Source: Clostridiales bacterium (GTDB taxonomy: Bacteria > Bacillota > Clostridia > Oscillospirales > CAG-272). Taken from it: a DNA stretch of 60,128 bases. Positions 43,045 to 52,051 of this stretch are shown piece by piece. Below the pieces are notes generated by a model. The model did no database searches and was not told the origin of the DNA. It was given only the letters and a program-made list of their open reading frames with translations. The position numbers were made by a program, and so were the translations under genes. The stretch covers positions 4,636 through 64,763 of the forward strand of contig DXYE01000002.1 of the NCBI GenBank assembly GCA_019415985.1, written 5' to 3'. Numbering within the stretch: position 1 is the first letter of the stretch; every line of letters begins with the position of its first letter.

Positions 43045-44346
43045 TCACGCGTCCCGTGCACTGGGCTGCGCTTCTGTAAGCGTTCCCTTCAAGAAATATA
43101 TCGTATCAAGCTTCAGCCGCCGTGCCGCGTCCACAACCTGCTCCTTTGTCACGCTCATCACCTGATCGGCAGTTTCCTCAGGCGTTGTGGAAATGCCGGA
43201 GAGCAGCCGGTTCAGGTACCAATTGCCCAGTGCGCTCGCGCTGTCGCGGAGCTCGCGGTAACCGTTGACTAAAGATTTTTTGGCCGCATCCATTTCCTCC
43301 TGCGAAATCTCGCCGCGTCTGATCGCCTCGAGTTGAGCCAGTATTTCCCGAATCGTTTCGTCTTTTTTATCCACCTCAATACCGCTTGCAACCAGCATCA
43401 GCCCCTTCTGTGCCTCCGAGATACACCTGCAGTAATAGCACAGACTCAGCTTTTCCCGCACATTCATAAACAGCTTGCTTGAAGGAGAGCCGCCGTACAG
43501 CTCACTGAACAGCGAAAAGATAAAATAATCCCCGTCCGAGAGTACGCTGCCCGTCCGAAATCCCAGCGTCAGCTTGCCCTGACGGACAGGCTGCTCCTCC
43601 GTCACGATTCTAACATCAGCCATTGGTGTGCGTATAACCTCTGTCGGAGACGAGACTACCGCGCCCCGCGGTCTTCCCCGGAACATCTCCCGCAGCCTCG
43701 GCACAATCTGCTCCGGTCTGCCGTTCCCAACATAAAAAATTTCCACCGCCGCAGTTTTTAAAACCGTCAGATATCTATGATACAGCGCCTCGGGTGTAAT
43801 GCCCTCCACATCCTCTATTCGCCCGGTGTCAGGCACCCCGTATTTCTCTCCCGCGCACATTTCCTCGAAGCATCGGGAAACCGCGTAGGCATTTTTATTA
43901 TTGATCTTTGCGCGAATGGCATCCGTGAGATTTCGCTTTTCACTTTCGACATAATCGGCTATAAAGCAGCCGTTTTCTGTTACGGGCTCGAAAAGCGCTT
44001 CCTCAAATACCTTCAGCAGTTCACCGAATGCATCCGTTCCGTCCGGAATACAATCTGCATTCAAAACGCTCGCCGAGAATGTGATGACCTGAGCTTCTCC
44101 GCGTTTCCCTGTGTGACCGCTGAGATGCGCGTCATACAGCGAGGCCAGCCTGCGCTGTATAGCTGAAAGATTCGGGTACGTCCGCGTTCCTCTTAAAAGA
44201 ACGGCGGGCAGCAGCGCGTCAGGCGCCGCAGTGTCTCTTGCGAGGGGTACAATAAAATTCACGGTCAGCTCCCTGGATTTAAAAGAATCCGATGGTACCA
44301 TGTTGAAAAAAATCCCTTCGCCGATCGCTTCTCTGATTACAGACAT
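43045..44346 (-). CDS. M16 family peptidase-like protein without zinc motif (YmfF-like)
   Basis: About 433 residues from the ATG at 44346 (AAAGGGG upstream); a TTG at 44364 is in frame. The fold is M16 (ELTVNFIVPLARDT, LLRGTRTYPNLSAIQRRLAS), but the HxxEH zinc motif is missing, as in other YmfF proteins. The C-terminal half has TLGFRTGSVLSDGDYF and GGSPSSKLFMNVREKLSLCY, typical of the non-catalytic half of M16 pairs. It is the first gene of the unit and is followed 115 bp later by the catalytic partner. Confidence 0.86.
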   Translation of the reverse strand: MSVIREAIGEGIFFNMVPSDSFKSRELTVNFIVPLARDTAAPDALLPAVLLRGTRTYPNLSAIQRRLASLYDAHLSGHTGKRGEAQVITFSASVLNADCIPDGTDAFGELLKVFEEALFEPVTENGCFIADYVESEKRNLTDAIRAKINNKNAYAVSRCFEEMCAGEKYGVPDTGRIEDVEGITPEALYHRYLTVLKTAAVEIFYVGNGRPEQIVPRLREMFRGRPRGAVVSSPTEVIRTPMADVRIVTEEQPVRQGKLTLGFRTGSVLSDGDYFIFSLFSELYGGSPSSKLFMNVREKLSLCYYCRCISEAQKGLMLVASGIEVDKKDETIREILAQLEAIRRGEISQEEMDAAKKSLVNGYRELRDSASALGNWYLNRLLSGISTTPEETADQVMSVTKEQVVDAARRLKLDTIYFLKGTLTEAQPSARDA

Positions 44347-44496
44347 CAACAATCCCCTTTCCAATGGCAGCCGCGCAGGGCAGCAGCCTCTTCTGTTCCG
44401 GCAGACAGACGCCGGCCTTCAAACATTGACGGTCGACATGAGGAACCTTCGCTGCAGAGCATGGCTCCGCACCGCCAGCGTCTCTGTGTTCTTATT

Positions 44497-44525
44497 ATTT
44501 TACACCAGATCTTCCTATATTTCAA
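44497..44525 (-). promoter_or_regulatory. promoter of the M16 peptidase operon
   Basis: On the minus strand TTGAAA (44520-44525), 17-nt spacer, TAAAAT (44497-44502). Leader of about 145 nt. Confidence 0.65.
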
Positions 44526-44792
44526 TCACAAATTTCCAAATTAGTAAAATTTAACATCTTTCCTCCATTCCGTATAGCAGCCTTTTCATTCGGCATCACG
44601 CTCTCCTTGGCAAACGCAGAGACAAAAGCGTTTCCCTGCCGTCTCTCTTTCAGGCAAGTACAAATATTTCGTAAAGATAACGGACTTCATTGCGCTTTTT
44701 TTCAAAAAACGGGCCCTTTCTATGACCAGAATCGGAAGCCGTACAGCGTCCGGAGCGGTACGGCGGACATTGGGGCCGCCCTGCGCTCTGCC

Positions 44793-44821
44793 TTGACAAA
44801 TATCAGAAAACATGGGATAAT
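44793..44821 (+). promoter_or_regulatory. promoter of the WecB/TagA gene
   Basis: TTGACA (44793-44798), 17-nt spacer, GATAAT (44816-44821), about 115 nt before the start codon. Confidence 0.75.
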
Positions 44822-44935
44822 ATTCAATGTTCAAACCTCAAAGCACCTGAATACTTTTTTGTACGATATACGGCAGAAACGGCGTCTCATCTGTCAAAGG
44901 CGCCTGCTGCCTGTTGTTGACGGAAGGGATAAAAA

Positions 44936-45694
44936 ATGAATGAAAAGATCAATATACGCGGCGTACCGATCGACAACGTAACCCTCGACGAGGCGCTTGC
45001 CGTCGTAAAAACGTTTCTGGACGAAGGCGGCCCCCACGCAGTTTACACGCCGAACGCAGAGATTATCCAGGCATGTATTGAGCAGCCGGTGCTGCGGGAA
45101 GTGGTCAGCGGTGCGGAGCTGATTATACCGGATGGTGCGGGTGTTGTCCTGGCGTCCCGTATTCTCGGAACGCCGCTGAAAGGCAAAGCGCCCGGCATTG
45201 ACCTCGGGGAGCGGCTTGTGGCGCTCTCCGCGGAAAGCGGCTGCCGCATATTTTTTCTCGGAGGCAAGCCGCAGGTGGCTGAGCTTGCAAGAGAGAAACT
45301 GCTAAAAAAATATCCGGGCGCTCAGATCGTAGGGACACACGATGGATATTTTCAGAAAGACGGTCCCGAAAACGATGAGGTTATCCGGTTGGTAAACGAA
45401 GCCACCCCCGATATTCTATTTGTATGCTTCGGCGTACCCGCGCAGGAAAACTGGATCGCTTCTTATCGAAGCCGAATGCCGTCCGTCAAGGTTTTTGCAG
45501 GTTTGGGCGGAAGCCTCGACGGCTATGCCGGAGTCGTAAAAAGAGCGCCGTCCTTCTTTATCAAGTGCAACCTGGAGTGGTTTTACCGGCTGATAAAGGA
45601 ACCCCGCCGTATCGGCCGTATGATGAAGCTCCCGAAGTTTATCTGCGGTACGGTTATCTGCCGCCTGACAGGACGCGACCGCTTCAAGGGCTAA
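44936..45694 (+). CDS. WecB/TagA/CpsF family glycosyltransferase
   Basis: 252 residues, the size of TagA-type GT26 enzymes. Motifs: TPNAEIIQACIEQP, IIPDGAGVVLASRILG, RIFFLGGKPQVAELAREKL, LFVCFGVPAQENWI and AGLGGSLDGYAGVVKRAP. In Gram-positives TagA adds N-acetylmannosamine to lipid-linked GlcNAc for wall teichoic acid; related enzymes make other surface polymers. No teichoic-acid genes lie nearby, so the product is open. GAAGGG precedes the ATG; promoter at 44793-44821. Confidence 0.9.
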   Translation: MNEKINIRGVPIDNVTLDEALAVVKTFLDEGGPHAVYTPNAEIIQACIEQPVLREVVSGAELIIPDGAGVVLASRILGTPLKGKAPGIDLGERLVALSAESGCRIFFLGGKPQVAELAREKLLKKYPGAQIVGTHDGYFQKDGPENDEVIRLVNEATPDILFVCFGVPAQENWIASYRSRMPSVKVFAGLGGSLDGYAGVVKRAPSFFIKCNLEWFYRLIKEPRRIGRMMKLPKFICGTVICRLTGRDRFKG

Positions 45695-46073
45695 GGCTCC
45701 AGCCCAACTTCAAGAGCAGGAACCCTTTGGATCCAGAACCGTTCGGCGTTTTTCCCGACACAGCTCCCAAGCCCAGCAGAGGGAGATCCGTCCGCAAGGA
45801 CTGAATAGGTCAAGAGGCGGTCTCCCTTTCCCTGCTCAGAGGATGGGCTGCTGAACGCCGTGCCGTCTGTGAAGCATTTCCTGCCTTGGCGACCCCAAAG
45901 TGTGACAGCAGACTTCCGACCGCAGAAAAATATCCTCCGGCATTCTTCCCCCTTTTGACTGATTCCGCTGCAATGCCGGATGTGCTTTTTTATATTTACC
46001 GCGGCATATACGGTATTCTGCTGTTTCAGATGCAGTTCATCCGTTTTGAAACGGGACAGAAAGGAGCATCACC
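45695..46073. other. intergenic, 379 bp
   Basis: A weak hairpin near 45779-45825 (AGGGAGA-n-CC with GG-n-TCTCCCT) may end the wecB transcript. No gene recognised. Confidence 0.35.
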
Positions 46074-47435
46074 ATGCAGATACTCGCCAAAAACGAGGTT
46101 TACCGGACCGAAATTACGGATATCAACAATATGGGCTATGGCATTGCCAGAGTAAAGGGTATAGTGGTTTTCGTGACTCACGGTGTCACTGGGGACCTTG
46201 CAGATATAAAAATCATCAAGGCCGCGTCCGGTTATGCGATCGCTGTTATTGTCGATCTGATCACGCCTTCTCCATTCCGGCTGAAAGCGCCCTTGTGCAC
46301 GGCAGCACGTAGGTGCGGCGGCTGTCAATACCAGCATATTACCTATGCACACGAATGCAGCCTCAAGCAGAATTACGTCCGCCAAGCGCTGATAAAGGCG
46401 GGGCTGCCTCACATTCCTGTAGCGGATATTCTTACATCAGGCGTCACGGAGGGATACCGGAACAAAGCGCAGATCCCTTGTGGAAAAGACAAACAGGGGA
46501 ATCTGTGTGCAGGATACTATGCCCCCCGCAGTCACCAAATCGTTCCGGCAGAAAATTGTCTCCTTCAGCCGCCCCTTTTTTCAGAAATAACGGCTTTTAT
46601 CATAGACTTTGCCCAAAAACACGGTATTTCGGCATACAGCGAGACCGAGCACACGGGACTTCTCCGGCATATTTATATACGCGGTGCAAGGAACGGAGCC
46701 GCTATGGTATGTCTTGTTTTGAACGGGGATGCGCTGCCCGCAGAAGACGAGCTGGTGCAGCGCCTCTGCTGCCGTTTTCCCATGGTCACCGGCATCCTCT
46801 ACAACATCAATCGGGAACGGACCAACGTTATCTGCGGCCGCCGCTGCCGCCTGCTTTTCGGCAGCCCCTATCTCACAGATGTTTTGTGCGGTCTGACCTT
46901 CCGTATCTCTCCACTTGCTTTCTATCAGGTTCACCACGACGCAGCGGAGCTACTATATCAAAAGGCTGCTGAGCTGTTGTCGCTGACAGGCGGCGAAACG
47001 CTCCTTGACCTATACTGCGGAATCGGTACCATCGGGCTGACCATGGCCCGCCGAGCTGGGGAACTGATTGGCATTGAGGTTGTCGAAGAAGCCGTAAAAA
47101 ATGCCCGCGAAAACGCGGAAATCAACGGTATTTCAAACGCCTCCTTTTATTGCGGAGATACCGGAAGCGTTTTGAATACCCTTGCCACACGCAGCCCGGA
47201 CGCCGTGGTTGTCGACCCGCCGCGCAAGGGCCTTTTGCCCGGCGCGCTGAAATCCCTTCTGGACATATCCCCCGAAAAGCTCTTATATATCTCATGTAAT
47301 CCGGATACGCTTGCACGAGATATCGCGCATCTGGAGGCCAGCGGCTATACATGCGGTCCCGTCACACCGGTGGACCTGTTTCCGAGAACCGGTCATGTGG
47401 AGACAATAGTACTGCTACAAAGAGAAGCCTTATAG
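46074..47435 (+). CDS. rlmD: 23S rRNA (uracil-C5)-methyltransferase, RlmD/TrmA family
   Basis: 453 residues. N-terminal TRAM domain (about 1-60: VYRTEITDINNMGYGIARVK). Four Cys of the [4Fe-4S] site begin CTAARRCGGCQYQH and are completed by the later VPAENC. The methyltransferase domain has LLDLYCGIGTIGL (SAM loop), AVVVDPPRKG, and the catalytic Cys in LLYISCNPDTLARD. Firmicutes have several paralogues (RlmCD, RlmD), so the exact target base (U747 or U1939) cannot be read from the sequence. A good terminator lies 150 nt downstream. Confidence 0.92.
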   Translation: MQILAKNEVYRTEITDINNMGYGIARVKGIVVFVTHGVTGDLADIKIIKAASGYAIAVIVDLITPSPFRLKAPLCTAARRCGGCQYQHITYAHECSLKQNYVRQALIKAGLPHIPVADILTSGVTEGYRNKAQIPCGKDKQGNLCAGYYAPRSHQIVPAENCLLQPPLFSEITAFIIDFAQKHGISAYSETEHTGLLRHIYIRGARNGAAMVCLVLNGDALPAEDELVQRLCCRFPMVTGILYNINRERTNVICGRRCRLLFGSPYLTDVLCGLTFRISPLAFYQVHHDAAELLYQKAAELLSLTGGETLLDLYCGIGTIGLTMARRAGELIGIEVVEEAVKNARENAEINGISNASFYCGDTGSVLNTLATRSPDAVVVDPPRKGLLPGALKSLLDISPEKLLYISCNPDTLARDIAHLEASGYTCGPVTPVDLFPRTGHVETIVLLQREAL

Positions 47436-47581
47436 AAATCCTTAGATTTAGGCACTTTTCCCGCCATTTGGTGTTTGACATAGAAGGTGATAAATTTCGG
47501 AATAAGCGTATTGAGGACTACAGCACCGTGCCGTAGTCATTGATATAGAGTGTGGAAACACAGGAAAATCCATTGACGTAT

Positions 47582-47617
47582 AGAAACAGCATTGTATCAA
47601 CGGTGCTGTTTCTTTTT
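47582..47617 (+). terminator. intrinsic terminator
   Basis: Perfect 10-bp stem AGAAACAGCA / TGCTGTTTCT with a 12-nt loop and a following U tract. It probably ends the rlmD transcript. Confidence 0.8.
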
Positions 47618-48143
47618 GTATAGCTGCAAGCTGCAAAAGGTTAGCGGCTTTTTATGCCTAAAATGTTACGCAAAAGAGCCCTCAATAAGCCTTGATTTAT
47701 GCGGCTTGACGGGCAAAAATTTGCAGAGGCATGAATTTTATACCCGAACCCTTTCAATCGCGTTTCTACTGCTTAACAAATTTACGATAAAGAGACAAGG
47801 TCAAGCGGCTATGAACAACTTGCTATATTGGATTACCCTACATTGGATTTTCCAACGCAATTAAAAAGATACATTAAATAAAGATCCATCAATTACTGAT
47901 GTATCAATTATCCATTCCATTCCTATCCTTTCCTGTGATTTAAAAAATTGCTTACCCCATTTCTTTGGACGAGAGCACAACAGACGATCCGAACGGAATG
48001 GAACGGAAGCGAAAACCAACAGCGCAGTAGGCTACAAGATCATCAAGAGCTATATCTGTCAGGGTACTCCATTGCAAAAAGTGTTTGCTGCTCTTCTGTT
48101 AGCGAGGCTTCATCTTCGCTGGCAAAAAATTGTGCCCGCGTGA
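47618..48143 (+). other. coding remnants, family not recognised
   Basis: The short piece PTLDFPTQLKRYIK ends at a stop near 47880. An overlapping frame, open from 47865 to 48143 without a start codon, reads DTLNKDPSITDVSIIHSIPI and CDLKNCLPHFFGREH. Composition looks coding, and the two pieces seem to be one broken gene. From about 48043 the frame is only antisense to the XRE fragment. Probably the left edge of mobile-element debris. Confidence 0.3.
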
Positions 48144-48240
48144 TGCCGAATGCCTGACATACGGCCTCTAAGGTCAGCAGCGTAGGAGCGTGATTCCTGT
48201 AAACATTTTTTATGACTGTGGAGTGGGAAAGGTTGGCCTC
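48043..48240 (-). pseudogene. truncated XRE-family regulator
   Basis: The piece KEANLSHSTVIKNVYRNHAP, then LTLEAVCQAFGITRAQFFAS and LTEEQQTLFAME, is the second half of a small XRE helix-turn-helix protein of the kind common on clostridial mobile elements. The first helix is missing: upstream of KEANLS the sequence switches to unrelated DNA at about 48240. The C-terminus is also short. Confidence 0.6.
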
Positions 48241-48420
48241 CTTTGAGGAATATTTATTTGAGCGATTGGCTCGTGAACGTGGAATTACTGTGAAAGAGAT
48301 GAGTGCAATCATTTCTGCGCGGATTGAGAAAGGCTGGAATGATCTTAATTCAAAAAAAGCGCACAGCGGAGAAGGATTCCCTGTGTGGGAGATGTTCCAA
48401 CGCCGGAAGAACGGTTGCGG
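48235..48420 (+). pseudogene. fragment of a Spo0A C-terminal-like protein
   Basis: The plus-strand piece FEEYLFERLARERGITVKEM, continuing to IEKGWND, resembles the small proteins annotated as Spo0A C-terminal domain family (pattern YLxxxAxEEGITVEEMRxxIxxxIxxGWN). The expected start is missing and the later part drifts out of frame. It abuts the XRE fragment, which is on the opposite strand, marking a rearrangement junction. Confidence 0.4.
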
Positions 48421-48563
48421 TATGCGGATGACAAAATTAAAGAAGATGGTTACGAAGAATTGTCAGAAATATTTTGATAACCGACAGTTCACTAAAAAAT
48501 GGCAGAAGCATTAAAAGTGTGCTTCTGCCATTTTCAGATACATCATGATTAATTTGTTAATAA

Positions 48564-48896
48564 TCAAAGGCGGTTCTTATCTCCCCACTCGCACATCCCG
48601 TCCAGAATGGGAATGAGGGATTTCCCTCTTTCTGTCAAACTATACTCTACTTTCGGCGGAATCTGCGGATATTCCTCCCGATGGACAAGCTGGTCGGCTT
48701 CCAACTCTTTTAAAGTAGAGCTGAGGGTCTTGTAAGATATTTCTCCAATATACTTTTTCATTTCGTTGAAACGAACCACGCCGAACTCCATCAAGGTATA
48801 GAGGATGGTCATTTTATATTTCCCATTGATAAGCGACAGCGTATAGCTGAATCCTGTGGAACTAAGACATTCGTTTGATATACATCTTTCTGCCAT
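48564..48896 (-). CDS. HxlR-family transcriptional regulator
   Basis: 110 residues. Winged helix of the HxlR/MarR-like type: NGKYKMTILYTLMEFGVVRF (HxlR usually has GKWtxxIL), then NEMKKYIGEISYKTLSSTLK, VHREEYPQIPPKVEYSLTER and ILDGMCEWGD. HxlR proteins often sense aldehydes, quinones or other electrophiles through cysteines; Cys residues are present at the N-terminus (RCISNECLS) and near the C-terminus. It is divergent from the flavoenzyme operon with overlapping promoters, so it probably controls that operon. AAAGGAGAG precedes the ATG. Confidence 0.93.
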   Translation of the reverse strand: MAERCISNECLSSTGFSYTLSLINGKYKMTILYTLMEFGVVRFNEMKKYIGEISYKTLSSTLKELEADQLVHREEYPQIPPKVEYSLTERGKSLIPILDGMCEWGDKNRL

Positions 48897-48913
48897 TTTT
48901 TACGCTCTCCTTT

Positions 48914-48930
48914 AGGTAAGTATCGTACCT
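48914..48930. promoter_or_regulatory. candidate HxlR operator
   Basis: Inverted repeat AGGTA-n7-TACCT, with the word CGTAC repeated just to the right (CGTACCT near 48924 and GCGTACTT near 48938). It lies between the hxlR start and the -35 box of the flavoenzyme promoter. Confidence 0.45.
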
Positions 48931-48942
48931 CAATGTGCGTAC

Positions 48943-48970
48943 TTGTTTTCCTTCCCTTTCTGGCTATAAT
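48943..48970 (+). promoter_or_regulatory. promoter of the flavoenzyme operon
   Basis: TTGTTT (48943-48948), 16-nt spacer, TATAAT (48965-48970), about 55 nt before the ATG at 49025. It has a weaker -35 box than the hxlR promoter. Confidence 0.5.
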
Positions 48971-48997
48971 TATAATATAGGCAATTAAAAAAGTCAA
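48969..48997 (-). promoter_or_regulatory. promoter of hxlR
   Basis: On the minus strand TTGACT (48992-48997), 17-nt spacer, TATAAT (48969-48974). Its -10 box overlaps the -10 box of the opposing promoter. Confidence 0.7.
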
Positions 48998-49024
48998 TCC
49001 TACAGGAAAAGGAGGAGGTATTTC

Positions 49025-50998
49025 ATGCAGAGTTATGAACATCTGGGTAAGCCGGTGCAAATCGGCAGCCTGACAATCAAAAACAGGTTTTGTATGGCCC
49101 CCATCGGCGGAGGGCAGCATCACCTTCCGGGCGGTGGGTTAAAGGACGAAACCATACAGTATCTTGTAGAACGGGCAAAGGGCGGCTTCGGACTGATCTT
49201 CACCGGCGCTTTGGGGGCAGACGGTACAGTTGACCCTTACTCCGGTGTTGGGCCTACTATTTTGCAGAACCCGGACGCTTTCAAGTTTACTGCTTGTGAG
49301 CTAAACGAACGGGCGGGAGCTTACGGGGCGAAGATATTCGCCCAGATCACAATGGGACTGGGGCGCAACTATCCGGGGCTTCCAGCGCCTTCCTCTGTTC
49401 AGGTGTTTCATCATCCGGGAGAGGTCTCCCCGGAACTGACCCGTGACCAGATCAAATCAAAGATTGAATCGGTCGTCAAATCAGCAAAAATTGCGAAGGA
49501 CTCCGGTTTCGCCGGCGTAGAGGTGCACTCCATCCATTGGGGCTATCTGCTGGATCAGTTCGCCCTTTCCATGATGAACCACCGCAGCGATGAGTACGGC
49601 GGCAGCCTGGAAAACCGGCTGCGGGCGGCGAAAGAAATTCTGGAAGGAATCAAGCAGGAGTGCGGCAGCCATTTCCCTGTCAGTATGCGGCTGGGACTGA
49701 AAACCTTTGTGAAAGACTTTGAAAAGGCAACTCTTACCGGCGAAGATGAAGCCGGAAGGACGCTGGAAGAAGGTATCCAAATTGCGAAGTTGCTGGAATC
49801 TTATGGCTATGACTGCCTGAGCGTGGATACCGGCACTTATGATTCCTTCTACTATGCCTGCCCGCCCATGTATATGCCGAAAGGCTATCTTGTGGAAATG
49901 GCCGCTAAAGCAAAGGAAGTAGTCCATATCCCCATCCTGGCCGGAGGCCGAATGAATGACCCGGATATTGCGGAGGCAGCCATTCGGGACGGAAAAATCG
50001 ACGCTGTGGTGATGGGGCGGGCTGCGCTGGCTGACCCGGAATATCCGAACAAGGTATTGACTGGACACACAGAACGTATCCGCCCTTGTATCGCCTGCAA
50101 TCAGGGCTGTATCACACGGCTTCAGCAGGGCAAGCAGCCCACCTGCGCGGTCAATCCTGCCGCCATGCGTGAAAACCGTTTTGCCCTGCGGCCAAATGTG
50201 CATCCGAAGAAAGTAGTCGTTGTGGGCGGCGGCGTGTCCGGTATGGAAACGGCGCGTGTTGCCGCCATGCGGGGACACAAAGTTTCTCTGTACGAGAAGA
50301 ATGATAAACTGGGCGGCAATCTGATTCCCGGCGGTTCCCACCGTTTCAAAAAGGAAGTACGGGAACTGAATGTATGGTATCAGAATGAGCTGAATCGTCT
50401 GTCGGTGGAGATCCATACCGGCGAGGCCGTAACTGCTGCGCAGCTAAAAAGCATGGGGGCTGACGTGATCGTGCTGGCAACCGGCTCTGTCCCGATCATG
50501 CCGAATGTACCGGGCATCGACGACGCAAAGGTCATCGGCTGCATGGACGCCTTTGCGCATCCTGAACAGATTGGCCAAAAGGTCATCGTGATCGGCGGCG
50601 GACTGGTGGGCTGTGAGATGGCTCTGGACTATGCTCAGGAGGGTAAGGAAGTCACGGTGGTGGAGGCCCTGCCAAAGATCCTCTCCGCAGGAATCCCGTC
50701 CCCCATTCCCAACGGGCAGATGATCCCGGATCTGTTTGAGTACCACCATGTGAATGTCCTGGAGGGACACAAGCTGGCCGCTGTGGAACATGGAAAAGCA
50801 ATTCTGGAATGTGATGGTCAGAAGAAAGAACTGGACGCAGATTCCATTGTTATCGCCGTGGGATTCCGTCCGGCCCCGTCTATGGCACGGGAGCTTGCAG
50901 ACTGTGGCGCTGTTGTCTACGAAATCGGTGACGGGCAACAGGTCAGCACGATTCTACACGCCGTATGGGACGGCTATGAGATTGGGAACAATATTTAA
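49025..50998 (+). CDS. Old Yellow Enzyme-type NADH:flavin oxidoreductase with Fe-S and FAD domains
   Basis: 657 residues, the three-part layout of 2,4-dienoyl-CoA reductase, trimethylamine dehydrogenase and bile-acid BaiCD/BaiH. The N-terminal FMN TIM barrel (about 1-340) has GSLTIKNRFCMAPIGGG, EVHSIHWGYLLDQF and MNHRSDEYGGSLENRLR. The [4Fe-4S] site is CIACNQGCITRL plus a fourth Cys in PTCAVNP. The C-terminal FAD/NAD half has VVVVGGGVSGMETARVAAMR and KVIVIGGGLVGCEMALDYAQ. It probably reduces activated C=C bonds (enoates, enones). GGAGGAGG precedes the ATG. First gene of the operon. Confidence 0.93.
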   Translation: MQSYEHLGKPVQIGSLTIKNRFCMAPIGGGQHHLPGGGLKDETIQYLVERAKGGFGLIFTGALGADGTVDPYSGVGPTILQNPDAFKFTACELNERAGAYGAKIFAQITMGLGRNYPGLPAPSSVQVFHHPGEVSPELTRDQIKSKIESVVKSAKIAKDSGFAGVEVHSIHWGYLLDQFALSMMNHRSDEYGGSLENRLRAAKEILEGIKQECGSHFPVSMRLGLKTFVKDFEKATLTGEDEAGRTLEEGIQIAKLLESYGYDCLSVDTGTYDSFYYACPPMYMPKGYLVEMAAKAKEVVHIPILAGGRMNDPDIAEAAIRDGKIDAVVMGRAALADPEYPNKVLTGHTERIRPCIACNQGCITRLQQGKQPTCAVNPAAMRENRFALRPNVHPKKVVVVGGGVSGMETARVAAMRGHKVSLYEKNDKLGGNLIPGGSHRFKKEVRELNVWYQNELNRLSVEIHTGEAVTAAQLKSMGADVIVLATGSVPIMPNVPGIDDAKVIGCMDAFAHPEQIGQKVIVIGGGLVGCEMALDYAQEGKEVTVVEALPKILSAGIPSPIPNGQMIPDLFEYHHVNVLEGHKLAAVEHGKAILECDGQKKELDADSIVIAVGFRPAPSMARELADCGAVVYEIGDGQQVSTILHAVWDGYEIGNNI

Positions 50999-51049
50999 TT
51001 AAGATATAAGGCGATAGCTTTATATAAATTTTTCAAGGAGGAAATCATT

Positions 51050-51433
51050 ATGAGATCAGAAATCAAAGAATACCAGGCCGTGGAAGAAGCGGCGATGAAG
51101 TTTGTCAAGAGCGTGGCCGAGGGCAACAGCAAGTATGCCAAGGAGCTGTTTATCGATGAAGCGGTACTGTTCGGTTACCTGGACGGTGAGCTGGAGCATG
51201 GCTCTATCGAGCAATTTTACCACAACGTGGATACCATACCCGGCGGAGACAACTTCAAAGCCCGTGTGGATGTGCTGCTGGTGGAGGAATCCCTGGCTGT
51301 GGTCCGCGTCCTAGAGGAAGGCTGGGGCAACCGCATTGACTTCACCGACGTGCTGCTCCTGCTGAAGATGAACGGCGAGTGGAAGTGCGTAGCGAAAGCC
51401 TACAATCAGAATTCCGATACGATTCAGAAGTAA
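51050..51433 (+). CDS. NTF2-like (SnoaL/lumazine-binding fold) protein
   Basis: 127 residues. AAMKFVKSVAEGNSKYAKEL, FIDEAVLFGYLDGELEHG and RIDFTDVLLLLKMNGEWKCV follow the cone-shaped NTF2-like fold. Such proteins are small-molecule binders or isomerases. Partnering with an OYE-type reductase suggests an accessory step on the same substrate. AAGGAGG precedes the ATG; 51 nt after the reductase gene. Confidence 0.75.
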   Translation: MRSEIKEYQAVEEAAMKFVKSVAEGNSKYAKELFIDEAVLFGYLDGELEHGSIEQFYHNVDTIPGGDNFKARVDVLLVEESLAVVRVLEEGWGNRIDFTDVLLLLKMNGEWKCVAKAYNQNSDTIQK

Positions 51434-51487
51434 AAGTGCAGGCGGTCAGCAGTCCTGGCTAATCGCCGATTCATAGGAGGACTTGTT

Positions 51488-52033
51488 ATGAGCAGGAAAA
51501 TTGTAGTGATTACCGGAAGCCCCCGAAAAAACGGGAACAGCTTTGCCATGACGGATGCGTTTATCAAAGCTGCGGAGGAAAAGGGTCACAGCGTAACACG
51601 TTTTGATGCGGATATGATGAATCTTGGCGGCTGCCACGCCTGCGAGACCTGCTATAAGACCGGGAAAGCCTGTTCCTTTGACGATGATTTCAACACCATC
51701 GCCCGGGCCATCTTGGAGGCGGACACCGTTGTCTTCACCATGCCGGTATATTGGTACTCCATCCCTGCGCAGATTAAAGCCGTGATCGACAAGCTGTATT
51801 CTTTCTGCATGGCAGGAAAGGATATTGCCGGAAAAGGCTACGGTCTGATCTGCTGCTGTGAGGAAGACGATATGTCTGTGATGGACGGAGTGCGTATTCC
51901 GATTGAACGCTCCGCCGCCCTGCTGAAATGGCACATGGTGGGCGAGGTGCTGATCCCCGGTGTGCTAAACGCTGGCGACATTGCTAAAACCGATGGCTGT
52001 AAACAGGCGGCTGCGCTGGCAGACAAAATCTGA
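51488..52033 (+). CDS. flavodoxin-like NAD(P)H-dependent FMN reductase
   Basis: 181 residues. The phosphate-binding loop of the flavodoxin fold reads ITGSPRKNGNSFAMTDAF. CHACETCYKTGKACSFDDDF is the Cys-rich segment of the iron-sulfur-flavoprotein-related subgroup. MPVYWYSIPAQIKAVIDKLY is the conserved FMN loop. It probably moves electrons from NAD(P)H to quinones or other electrophiles. AGGAGG is upstream, and a second, frameshifted copy follows 18 nt later. Confidence 0.9.
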   Translation: MSRKIVVITGSPRKNGNSFAMTDAFIKAAEEKGHSVTRFDADMMNLGGCHACETCYKTGKACSFDDDFNTIARAILEADTVVFTMPVYWYSIPAQIKAVIDKLYSFCMAGKDIAGKGYGLICCCEEDDMSVMDGVRIPIERSAALLKWHMVGEVLIPGVLNAGDIAKTDGCKQAAALADKI

Positions 52034-52051
52034 TCTGGGAGGGAAACGGTT

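Larger units (their letters stand above)
44365..44935. other. divergent intergenic region with two promoters
   Basis: 570 bp between the M16 pair (minus) and wecB (plus). It contains the outward-facing promoters at 44497-44525 and 44793-44821. No gene seen between them. Confidence 0.6.

Noticed and set aside
49481..50416. 311-residue minus-strand frame
   Set aside because: Antisense shadow of the Old Yellow Enzyme-type gene.
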